Shown here: piece by piece, positions 51,001-56,540 of the stretch
How positions within the stretch are numbered: the stretch's first letter is position 1
How the letters are laid out: each line of letters starts with the position of its first letter
From: Alentia gelatinosa
Taxonomy: Eukaryota > Annelida > Polychaeta > Phyllodocida > Polynoidae
Length of the DNA stretch: 64,000 nucleotides
Direction: 5' to 3'
Assembly: GCA_950022655.1 (NCBI GenBank)
Contig: OX465587.1
Span: 25,857,716-25,921,715 of the forward strand
Notes under the pieces: model-generated
Seen by the model: only the letters and a program-made list of their open reading frames with translations
Database searches by the model: none
Told to the model about the DNA's origin: nothing
Made by a program: the position numbers and the translations under genes

Positions 51001-52163
51001 GACACAAATTGGGAAAATTGTGTACATCCCTCACAATTGCGAATACTTCAGGCCACATAGGGTGTGAGTTTTATGTGGGGCTCTTGTTAAACGCATCCTA
51101 CGAATGGTGCACCGACTTGGTGTTTAACTTCTATCAATTGTTCACTACGGTATTGCAGTATGAACTCGTTGCTCTAGCCGAACAAGCAGAGTACCAACGG
51201 GGGAGACGTATGCCTGAGATGTACTAATCAAATGCCAAACTCCAGCAGGGCCAAATGTACATGCCGTTATAAAGTAATCAAACCAATGTATCAAGGATTG
51301 CCTAGTGTAATCTGGTCCCAATAAACATGTTTTGGAAGCTTCGCTAAAGCCTGAGGCGTAATAATATGGGACCATCAATTACAGGTACGTATGGCAGTCC
51401 TTTCCATGCGTCCTTTGGAATGGTTCTCTATATGTATACCACTGGCACACCTAACCATGCACAAGTTTACGTCTAATTATGAGTGACTTGTGGTACTATA
51501 ATATATGTATGTTAGCTATATATGAAATGAGAAAACTGGGAAATACTTAGGGTAACATATCATAATCATCAAACATTATGTAAACAGAATCCAGACAGGA
51601 CTGTATTCAGATAGTTTGATGAAATATGTTATCAATTCTTGTGATTGATTGACTAATACATCTTTAGAGTCCACAAACGGAAGAATACATTTGAAACATA
51701 TTAGAGTTATAGGAAAAGTCTATCTGAACCACGAAAATGCATAAACTGCTATTAAGAGTGGTGTTCTTAAATCTACTGTTTGTTTAACGTCAAAGGCGAC
51801 CCTGAAGGTATACAAGGACTTAAATCTAAAGATTCAGAACGACCGTGCTAACCTTTTTCAAATAATTTGACAAAGATCTAATTCTGTTATCGGTTAAAGC
51901 TCGCTAAATAATGTTAATGTATTAAAAAGGGAGTGGCTAATGGAAATGAATATGCATTATGCATCTAAGGTACTTGAATCTACTACAAACTCGGAAATAA
52001 TGCATCATCATCCTCTGATTAAATGCTCCAGCATCAGCTTCAAAACATAGCAATGGCTTGTGCCATAATATGTACAAATTGATTGGCAAAAACCTGATAT
52101 CATTTTTACTTAAAGTAACTAAAATACTTACAGTTCTTCTCTCTGCCGTTGTGACAACACCAT
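2951..52163 (-). CDS. PAFAH1B1: LIS1 / PAFAH1B1, 5' half (residues 1 to about 222), gene leaves window on the left
   Basis: LIS1 binds cytoplasmic dynein with NDEL1 and dynactin and is needed for nuclear migration, spindle positioning and neuronal migration; it is also the non-catalytic subunit of brain PAF acetylhydrolase 1B. Six coding segments join in frame: 52163-52132, 8352-8274, 6073-5999, 5070-4764, 3819-3748, 3053-2951. They give an N terminus starting [11 protein letters not shown], a LisH domain (about residues 6-38, [13 protein letters not shown]), a coiled coil (about 55-80, [20 protein letters not shown]), then WD40 blades 1-3 (from about residue 103; [50 protein letters not shown]). 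The human protein has 410 residues and seven blades, so blades 4-7 must lie left of position 1. Every junction has GT-AG sites and matching phase. The start ATG has A at -3 and G at +4. Orthology is very secure. Confidence 0.96.
3748..3819 (-). CDS. PAFAH1B1: LIS1 WD40 blade 2 exon
   Basis: The acceptor CTTGCAG ends at 3820 and the donor GTAAGT starts at 3747. The 72 bases are phase 1 to phase 1 and encode [20 protein letters not shown] then KTMR. Human has [20 protein letters not shown]; the first residue is Val instead of Ala through the split codon. Confidence 0.96.
4284..4323. repeat. Perfect 15-bp inverted repeat with 10-base loop
   Basis: CTACTGAGTAGGATA at 4284-4298 is the exact reverse complement of 4309-4323. 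It lies inside a LIS1 intron between exons 5070-4764 and 3819-3748. Confidence 0.9.
4764..5070 (-). CDS. PAFAH1B1: LIS1 exon: end of coiled coil, linker, WD40 blade 1 and start of blade 2
   Basis: The acceptor GTAACAG ends at 5071 and the donor GTGAGC starts at 4763. The 307 bases encode [16 protein letters not shown], a short Gly/Ser/Arg linker, then [18 protein letters not shown] and blade 1 through [20 protein letters not shown] and [17 protein letters not shown], ending in phase 1. GC content and GC3 are well above the surrounding intron. Plus-strand open frames over this exon are mirror artefacts. Confidence 0.98.
5280..5400 (+). repeat. Dispersed repeat pair, member 1
   Basis: It shares TTTATTAG, ATCACCG, GTCTTCCGTTCGGG, TTCTTA, CAACACAG and an AGATAT/AGATAG end, in order and with similar spacing, with 44484-44595. 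It could be a short SINE-like element; no tRNA-like boxes are seen. Confidence 0.5.
5999..6073 (-). CDS. PAFAH1B1: LIS1 exon linking LisH to the coiled coil
   Basis: The acceptor TTTTCCAG ends at 6074 and the donor GTTAGT starts at 5998. The exon is 75 bases, phase 0 at both ends, and encodes 25 residues including [20 protein letters not shown], nearly identical to human LIS1. It is the start of the coiled coil. Confidence 0.97.
8274..8352 (-). CDS. PAFAH1B1: LIS1 LisH-domain exon
   Basis: The acceptor CTTTGCAG ends at 8353 and the donor GTAAGT starts at 8273. The 79 bases supply one base to a split Leu codon and then 26 codons, [20 protein letters not shown] followed by KKEADM. This is the LisH dimerisation motif (human [20 protein letters not shown]). 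The exon ends in phase 0. Confidence 0.97.
9350..9602 (+). repeat. Second dispersed repeat family, copy 1
   Basis: Shared landmarks in order are AAAAAGTGGAAATATTTTTC, TGCCTCAGAGACAC, a GGAGGTTCAA segment, ACAAAGAAAAATAATTTTAT and a terminal CCATGGAAAAGTG...GCTGCCATCTC. All copies in the window have the same orientation. Confidence 0.7.
10637..10935 (+). repeat. Hairpin-rich dispersed repeat, copy 3 (diverged)
   Basis: The left end AGTCCCCATTAAAATGTATG, CAGTAAACCACTACCCATTG and the right foldback CAGCTCTGTAAACACCTCGA with CTCGTGGTCCACGACCGCCC are recognisable. The middle has diverged from the others. Confidence 0.65.
11750..12030 (+). repeat. Second dispersed repeat family, copy 2
   Basis: It matches copy 1 through AAAAAGTGGAAATATTTTTC, GGAGGTTCAAGCCAGTTGTC, GAAAAATAATTTTATATAAT and TCCATGGAAAAGTGGAAAGC, ending in TGCCATCTCTG. 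It is about 30 bp longer internally. Confidence 0.72.
12508..12825 (+). repeat. Hairpin-rich dispersed repeat, copy 4
   Basis: It begins AGTCCCCATTGAGAATGTAC GGGGACT, follows with CAGTAAACCACTAGCCATTG and the TATACAGATTTCAAATCTAT hairpin, then GACAGGCGGCTCTGTAAAC, and ends AACCATCGATTATTGTC. Part of the right foldback arm is deleted. Confidence 0.7.
13347..13735 (+). repeat. Hairpin-rich dispersed repeat, copy 5 (most complete)
   Basis: About 390 bp. It has the left stem-loop, a second inverted repeat around GGTATACGGATTCAAATCTG, an AT-rich core and the right foldback at 13588-13689, whose ends GACAGGCGGCTCTGTAAACC and GGTTTACGACCGCCTGTC are near-perfect inverted repeats. No open frame: a non-autonomous element. 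Confidence 0.75.
15045..15480 (+). repeat. Local duplication plus about 45-bp tandem units
   Basis: The unit is close to CTGCTTGGTTATTTGTATGG CATGTTATAGCCACTAAAGT. Several copies lie at 15105-15180 and 15325-15475. A preceding segment, AGTTCAGCTTTTATCTGTTT, is also repeated (15070 and 15272), so unit plus lead-in were duplicated together. Confidence 0.7.
18470..18970. promoter_or_regulatory. GC/CpG-rich island inside the LIS1 intron
   Basis: About 500 bp with many CpGs and CACGTGG/GGATCC-type motifs, sharply different from the AT-rich flanks, directly left of the 37-bp minisatellite. It could be an enhancer, an alternative promoter or a nested non-coding gene; sequence does not decide. No protein homology was recognised in its open frames. 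Confidence 0.3.
18990..19512 (+). repeat. Minisatellite, 37-bp unit, 14 copies
   Basis: The unit contains CTACCTACAGCCCCATATGT followed by AGGGCCTTAGTGTACAC. The CATAT core recurs exactly every 37 bases from about 19006 to 19487. Copies grade from an ATATATAGGACC type on the left to an ATATGTAGGGCC type on the right, as expected from local unequal exchange. Confidence 0.92.
20130..20290. mobile_element. Degenerate relative of the 26.5-kb MITE
   Basis: It shares TTTTGCGTATGTTCCTTC, TAATGCGTACAAGATGGAGA, a GTGGGGGT patch and AAATATTGCGTACGTATTTA with TGGAT near its end, in the same order as the intact MITE. The terminal repeats are too eroded to define exact ends. Confidence 0.55.
20665..21130 (+). 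repeat. Higher-order tandem array of GAGCTGTACAGT-type units
   Basis: Short units of about 12-24 bp (GTGAGCTGGTCTGTGAGCTG) are arranged in a larger repeat of about 141-142 bp: the marker GTCTGTTAACTGTATAGTG starts at 20736, 20878 and (as GTCTGGTAACT) 21019. No reading frame of interest. Confidence 0.88.
26478..26655. mobile_element. MITE with perfect 26-bp terminal inverted repeats and TAC target duplication
   Basis: The 178-bp element starts GGGGCCATCCATAAAGTACG (26478) and its last 26 bases (26630-26655) are the exact reverse complement of its first 26. TAC stands directly on both sides (26475-26477 and 26656-26658). It has no coding capacity. The inside has a 15-G run and two GTGGGG-rich patches. 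A 3-bp duplication points to a PIF/Harbinger-like transposase, which is an inference. Confidence 0.88.
28081..28137. repeat. (TG)n plus 21-base poly(G) tract
   Basis: A TG-rich stretch leads straight into G at 28107-28127 and a further GTGGGGGG. It is one of a series of compound TG/G or C/CA tracts in this intron; others are at 28830-28860, 29168-29200, 34398-34425 and 37397-37423. Confidence 0.9.
28830..28866. repeat. 21-base poly(C) followed by (AC)n
   Basis: C at 28830-28850 is followed by ACACACACAC, the mirror image of the tract at 28107. It has strong G-quadruplex potential on the minus strand. Confidence 0.9.
30561..31035 (+). repeat. Minisatellite, 29/31-bp unit, about 14 copies
   Basis: The unit is GACTGACCAGCTCCTCTATA followed by GCAGTGTG, with or without an extra TG; the length alternates between 29 and 31 bp. 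The left end is more diverged. An open frame across it is a by-product of the repeat. Confidence 0.88.
31600..31870. promoter_or_regulatory. CpG-rich island inside the LIS1 intron
   Basis: Dense CpG with GGCGCCGACCCGGGAGACGG and CCGGGCGAGCTGGTGGCGAG. A plus-strand ATG at 31635 opens a 34-codon frame with high GC that ends at a TAG near 31738. This looks more like an internal promoter/enhancer than a gene. Confidence 0.3.
34130..34342 (+). repeat. Second dispersed repeat family, copy 3
   Basis: Diverged copy with AAAAAAAGTGGAACTATTTT, TTGCCTCAGAGAGACTGGGA, CAAGAAAAATAATTTCATAA and an end reading ACTGTCACCTCTG. Confidence 0.62.
35910..36016 (+). repeat. Second dispersed repeat family, copy 4 (right half)
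   Basis: Only the right half is present: GTGTGAATGAGACCTAATCT, TTATGAACTGAAAATAAAAA, GGATTTCCTTGGAAAATAGG and an ACTGTTATGTCT end. It is closest to copy 5. Confidence 0.58.
36838..36953 (+). repeat. Second dispersed repeat family, copy 5 (right half)
   Basis: It starts TGTGTGAATAAGCCCTAATC, has TTCTAAACTGAAAAAGAAAA and ends GAGGAAAACTGCCATCCCTG. With copy 4 it forms a sub-family that starts with GTGTGAATRAGMCCTAATCT. Confidence 0.6.
39545..39720. promoter_or_regulatory. Possible conserved non-coding element with clustered TAAT sites
   Basis: Inside about 170 bp there are two GTAATGAG copies, TTATTAGTTATTGCAG, CCTAATTCC and a CAGCTG E-box, with balanced base composition unlike the flanks. 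This resembles a developmental enhancer. It is inference only. Confidence 0.3.
42728..42962 (+). repeat. Second dispersed repeat family, copy 6
   Basis: Landmarks are AAAAAAATGTGGAAATGTTT, CACAGTGTCGGGCTGA, GGGGAGGCAGACTCAAATCT, AAACAATTTTATATACTGAA and the end GTGGAACGCTGCCATCTCTG. Confidence 0.68.
44484..44595 (+). repeat. Dispersed repeat pair, member 2
   Basis: The longest shared block with member 1 is GGTCTTCCGTTCGGG plus TCTTCTTA. Both members have the same orientation and about 110 bp of colinear similarity. Confidence 0.5.
46071..52131. other. Giant LIS1 intron, upstream part (46-52 kb)
   Basis: GC-rich blocks at about 46075-46350, 47470-47660, 49300-49820 and 50380-50660 have long open frames on one or both strands, but none shows a family motif. 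A perfect 11-bp hairpin lies at 47795-47820. The remaining sequence is AT-rich and featureless to me. Confidence 0.7.
47795..47820. repeat. Perfect 11-bp inverted repeat with 4-base loop
   Basis: CCAGCATACTC at 47795-47805 pairs with GAGTATGCTGG at 47810-47820 around TACA. Its context is AT-rich intron. Confidence 0.88.
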
Positions 52164-52340
52164 TTTGATGCCTTTAGTAAGCCGTGGGCGCAAGGATATT
52201 CCAAAATATTCTGTGTAGGATTCTTTGATGTAAATCGAAATAAAAAAAGCCTTTTATGTGGAAAATGATCCAGTATCTCCAGGGATATACGTGTAGGTAC
52301 TCCGCGCAACTTCAGGTGACCAGCCAACCTTACTCCATGT
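52132..52340 (-). CDS. PAFAH1B1: LIS1 exon with start codon (coding 52163-52132) and 5' UTR (52340-52164)
   Basis: The ATG is at 52163-52161 in the context CAAAATGG. Only 32 coding bases follow ([10 protein letters not shown] plus two bases of a Leu codon) before the donor CT|GTAAGT at 52131-52126. The two leftover bases join with the first base of exon 8352-8274 to give Leu, which recreates the family's N terminus. Upstream, a pyrimidine-rich tract and CTCCAG at 52346-52341 form a good acceptor, so this exon probably begins at 52340. Its UTR part carries a two-codon uORF (52338-52330). Confidence 0.92.
52330..52338 (-). promoter_or_regulatory. Minimal two-codon uORF in LIS1 5' UTR
   Basis: Two bases after the acceptor, the UTR exon begins ACATGGAGTAA: an ATG with A at -3 and G at +4, one Glu codon, then a stop. 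A strong-context start followed at once by a stop, about 170 bases ahead of the main ATG, could lower or tune LIS1 translation. This holds only if the acceptor at 52341 is the one used. Confidence 0.5.
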
Positions 52341-53436
52341 CTGGAGGAGACAAAAAAAAATATGATTAATTGTTCATCAGCTCCAATGCTTTTTTTAAAA
52401 ACTATCTATATCACTAGTAAAATATACGTTGATTCCCAGATTTCACGCATCTGTTCAATTTCAAACAATGCACCAACAATGTGGTATACATGAGCACTTG
52501 ATATGCAGAAATCATATAGTACAATGATATCAATGTTTGTTTCTACTATATTTTCACTTTAGTTGACAGTTATACTAAAGACAAACGCAGTGTGATGATA
52601 ATAATTGTTTTCTATTGAGTATGTGAAATACCATGATACAAATAAGGTTCCAATATGTTGGAACTCTTGCACTGCTGCAGTGTTATTAATTTGTTTTGTA
52701 CTGTCCTATTATTATATGAGTTTGTTTTGATTTTGATTTGTTGTTGTTTAGTTTTCAATGGTTTCTAGTTGATTTGTTTGTCTATTTCTGCCTGTGTTGT
52801 TCATACCCCATATCATCTCTTTCATGTAGACGCCAATTGGTAATTCTGCTATAGTAGGTGCTCGAACCTGTACATTCAATGATTCATAGAATTTGCAGTT
52901 GACAACATTGACAGCTGTCAAAAAGGATGTCAACAGATTTTTGACAACTAGACAGATACCCAACCTTTATACAGATTCAAGTATATACATCGCAAAGTAT
53001 CTTTTTCAAATATAGAATGATTTGGAAGCTAAACGTCTTGTAATATCCAAACAAGAGCTAAATGAAGTTGTAAGATGCCAAAGCATTCATTGACATTGCC
53101 AAGAATCCAGACTGTCAGGCGGAGTTTGCTCCATGCCAGACGTCCAACGTTTGCTTCCATAATCGAGTGAATCGCATAATTTTTGACCCATAAATTATTT
53201 GATATACTTGAAATCAAGATGTTTGCTATGAGTACGACTGGCATGGATTATGTGACTTATCTAGTTGTATACAGGATTTGGAAATACCATCGGTGTCCTC
53301 ATTTGAAATTCAGTCAAACATGTCAAATATGGCCGCCACTTCAAGGCGTTTCAAACGGACAGGATTGAGGACGTTTGCTATTGAACATTTAACTACATAC
53401 AGACTAAAATGATAGATTTTGAAATAAAACACTCAC
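52341..53436. other. LIS1 5' UTR intron
   Basis: This 1.1-kb interval runs between the acceptor at 52341-52342 and the probable donor GTGAGT at 53436-53431 (minus strand). No coding potential is apparent and there are no recognisable repeats. Confidence 0.5.
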
Positions 53437-53600
53437 CTGGTTCCCCACTGGAGGTGAAAAATTTGCCGAAAACACTTGAAAAGTCAAGGTTTTCAACAAA
53501 TCAAAGGTAATATCCTACACGTTGAAGGTTTACCCACAATTCCGATGATTCACGCGCATGCTATGTGCGCAGGATAGGACATCTCGTAGTGAGCGAGACT
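53437..53600 (-). other. PAFAH1B1: Probable non-coding first exon of LIS1 (5' boundary unknown)
   Basis: On the minus strand, CCAG|GTGAGT at 53440-53431 is a near-consensus donor about 1.1 kb upstream of the acceptor at 52341, and LIS1 genes normally have non-coding 5' exons. The interval just upstream is locally CpG-bearing, with a GCGCATG/TGTGCGC element at 53553-53570. The right coordinate given is arbitrary because no transcription start can be read from sequence. Confidence 0.45.
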
Positions 53601-55364
53601 TGGCACGAGATTCAAAATGTCAGCCTCCGTAGCTTAGCTTTCCGCGCTGCTCTGACAGGCAAAGATTGCGTTTAACATACGTCAGGACCAATTCAGCACT
53701 TAAATCGGGGAGTATATCTCAGGCATTTTACGACAGAAGGTGGTTCAAGACCTAGTATTGGTGAGACAATAACATATATAACAGTTTTGACATTCTGAAT
53801 TCATTGCCTGATAGTAGGTAACACTGTCTGAGATACTGATAGTGATAAGAAATCGCGGGATCACTTGTGTTTTGACTGCACCAGTCTTTTAACAAAAGTT
53901 TCTAGACTTGTCAAAGTCAGGTTATTCCGGGAAACTTTGACAATGTCAGTTGTCAGACTTACCACGTGAAACGAAGCTGTTTGAGTCACCACGACTATAT
54001 TTGAGTGTGCAACATCACCAAAATAATATCAATAATTCGGCACGCATTTCCAAACCAGAGGACCCAAATGTTGTAGTCGTGGGCGACCCTATATATTAAT
54101 ACAGCGTATAGGGTCGGACTCGTCTGACTAAAATGTTGGGGCGCCGGAACTGGCGAAACAACCTTTCCCCTATTTACAAAAGTGGAGGAGTTAGACAGCA
54201 CCTCTGCTCTTTAATTATTCAATTTGATATTGTCACCGTATTGTTCATGATGGTTGTGTCAATGTCATGTTTTTGGTTGTCATTGATTACGATTCTAATC
54301 ACTCTTCATCATTTCAGTTGACTTGACAAAGTTCAACCGGCGGCCTTACTGACGCTCATCAAAACTTACTAAAGCCAGTCAGTGTTGTGGTGTTATGACA
54401 TAAAGTGTAAAAACTTATGAAGTAATCAAAAGAATACAGGTGTTTCTGTTCAGTGCCGACTAACAGTGCATTGTTTAGTTAGGTTGTCGGTTGGTCAGAC
54501 GCTGATTAGTGTGGCTTCATGCCCATAGAGGCACATACATAGCAATGACACCTAGATTGTGAACGGTGGGTGTGGTTACAGGAGTGTTGTTTTTCTGGTG
54601 GAAAAAAATAGACTGCTTGATCAGACTAGGGTATTGTATTAACGAGTCTGGACCCTCTGAACTTCATAGTTGATAAGGTATCTGGACGATACGCTTAGGG
54701 TTTCAGCGGGTGACCGATATACGCTATGCTTTTTATTCGATGTCAATAATTGACGTAGAAACTTCAAATAAAATCAGTAGATAGCTAAAAATGTGCAGTT
54801 GGTAAGGTTATATTTTGATCTACGATAGGCAGGATATTATTACAGGTATTTGCCATTGTTTGTTACGCCGTTCACTGCAAGTGCAAGAACGTCGCCTCCC
54901 GAAAACGAAGCGTATCGTCCAAAGCATCCAGAGGTTCAACCGTATCGTCCGGTATTCATTGAATTGATAATGGTCTTGGTTTTCCATTGGAAAAAGATAG
55001 GTATATGATAGCTACGCCTGCCAATGTATTAAAGTGTATCCAGTTTCAGTGTTCCTATGTTATCTAAGCTATCACTAAAGTATTATTGAGGTAGTTTAAA
55101 TATGCATGTATGACACACGAAATCGGAGCTGGAATACCATGGAATATGATGCAATCGCTGCACCTTCTCTGGAAATAATTTACACAGTTATTATTACCAT
55201 AATACGCCCATACGGTTAGTCATGCAATGCTAAAGAATATGTTGCCAGGTATTTGTTTGGCTGCAGGCATGTAGTAACCACACAGATGATGTGCGAAACC
55301 GGCCTGTAGAGAAAGGCCTATTATGACTCTTGCCAGAATCAAAACAAAAGATTCAAATCCAAGA

Positions 55365-56170
55365 TGGCCAACCAGGTGGGAAAACCTGTCCAACCATCGT
55401 CATCGGGAGCCAAAAACAAAAGACAAAATATCACCAAAACAAAGAAAGCTGTCTAGATGAATAAGAACTCATAATGAGGATCCAGAGAAGTGAAAGGAAG
55501 GAACGGTTGAGAATGGGATAAGATGGAGGAAGATGACCGCAGAAAGGAAAAGAGGAAAGGAAAGGAATCCTCAAAAAGAAATGCCTCAACCAGTGCAGGT
55601 GAGGATAAGGAAGCAAAGAAGAAACCTTTAGAAGATGTGAAACCCGGGTTACTTGCAGCAGCAATAGCAGCATTAGAACATGTAGAAAGTGACAAAGTAG
55701 GAGGTCAAGTAGCAGACACCAGGTGGAAGAAAACCCCTAGTGGATAAGTGCCTGATACCTGAGAATGTGGAGGCAATGAACGTACCTCCAATGGAAAAAG
55801 GGTTGTTTATATCCATGGACGTCGACTATGCCTCAGAGATGGCATCCGCACAATTTTAGTTTATCCAGCAGGCGGTAATGGTGTCAACCACAGCTTCCTT
55901 ACTTCTATCTGAGTAGGGACTCAAGAGAGGGGAAGAGGACGACGAAGTGAACAAACCAGCTGCTTCAATAGTTCATAGGATCAAACTAGCATTTTACACT
56001 GAATGACCAAAACTGCACGAGCAGACCACACTTTTTTTCTGATCCACTTGTTCAGATGCAATAGAAAAAGTGGAGAACGACGATAAGTTGGCTTAAATAA
56101 ACTTTTATCCAATAGCAAGAAAACATCAGGTGAAAAAACCCTAAAAAGAAAAAGGAAGAGATCGATGGGG
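55365..56170 (+). pseudogene. Decayed retroelement gag-like (possibly DIRS-type ORF1) fragment
   Basis: A run of open frames on the plus strand reads like one broken coding region. It has a Lys/Glu/Ser-rich, highly charged part (about 55523-55740, EEDDRRKEKRKGKESSKR), then after a frame change a part with IPENVEAMNVPPMEKG (about 55758-55803) and a helical stretch interrupted by several stops to about 56000. The order charged tail, then PEN(V/C)xxxxVPxx, resembles the gag-like ORF1 of DIRS/Ty3-type elements; that match is from memory of family patterns only. No LTR, reverse transcriptase or recombinase is visible. Confidence 0.33.
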
Positions 56171-56424
56171 TCACCCATCTACAGCATAAATATGCATTTG
56201 AAGAACTTTACATTTGATATGCTCACTATTGTGGAGTCCTATTTTAATCTCCATATTCAAATATCTAGGCTGATAAAACACATGTGTTTCTAATCACAGG
56301 ATTAGTAACACGAGGCCCGAAGAGGTTCATTGAGACATTAAATGTTTTTCTGCAAGTCCCCATGGAGTCATGCATACTTTTCTGTCAGGCTTTGTACATT
56401 GATTATACATTTCTATTGTTTCAG

Positions 56425-56540
56425 GTCCCAACATGGCGCTGAATAGGCTTATGCATCCAAGGAATATCTACAGAGACAGGAAACCGGATTTTAAAGGATT
56501 AGCAACGAAATATTTAAAATTCAGGCGACAAGCTATCACG
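56425..56540 (+). CDS. METTL16: METTL16 first coding exon (coding 56433-56540)
   Basis: The acceptor TTGTTTCAG ends at 56424, and the ATG at 56433 has A at -3 and G at +4. Thirty-six codons encode MALNRLMHPRNIYRDRKPDF then KGLATKYLKFRRQAIT, matching the family N terminus (human MALSKSMHARNRYKDKPPDF). The exon ends ATCACG|GCAAGT, a GC donor. Using the nearby GT instead would break the frame into the next exon. Confidence 0.94.

Larger units (their letters stand above)
53437..56424. promoter_or_regulatory. Divergent LIS1-METTL16 promoter interval
   Basis: About 3 kb separate the likely LIS1 exon 1 donor from the first METTL16 coding exon, and the genes are transcribed away from each other, so their promoters must lie here. 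At 53553-53570 there is an imperfect palindrome of GCGCATG and TGTGCGC, which resembles NRF1 half-sites. METTL16 probably has a 5' UTR exon here because 56425 follows a splice acceptor, but I could not choose its donor. A degenerate gag-like fossil sits at about 55365-56170. The rest is AT-rich with no coding signal I trust. Confidence 0.6.

Noticed and set aside
54133..54321. 62-codon plus-strand frame with a hydrophobic C-terminal half
   Set aside because: It could mimic a small membrane protein, but it has no homology I recognise and lies in the AT-rich promoter interval where T-rich DNA gives hydrophobic residues.
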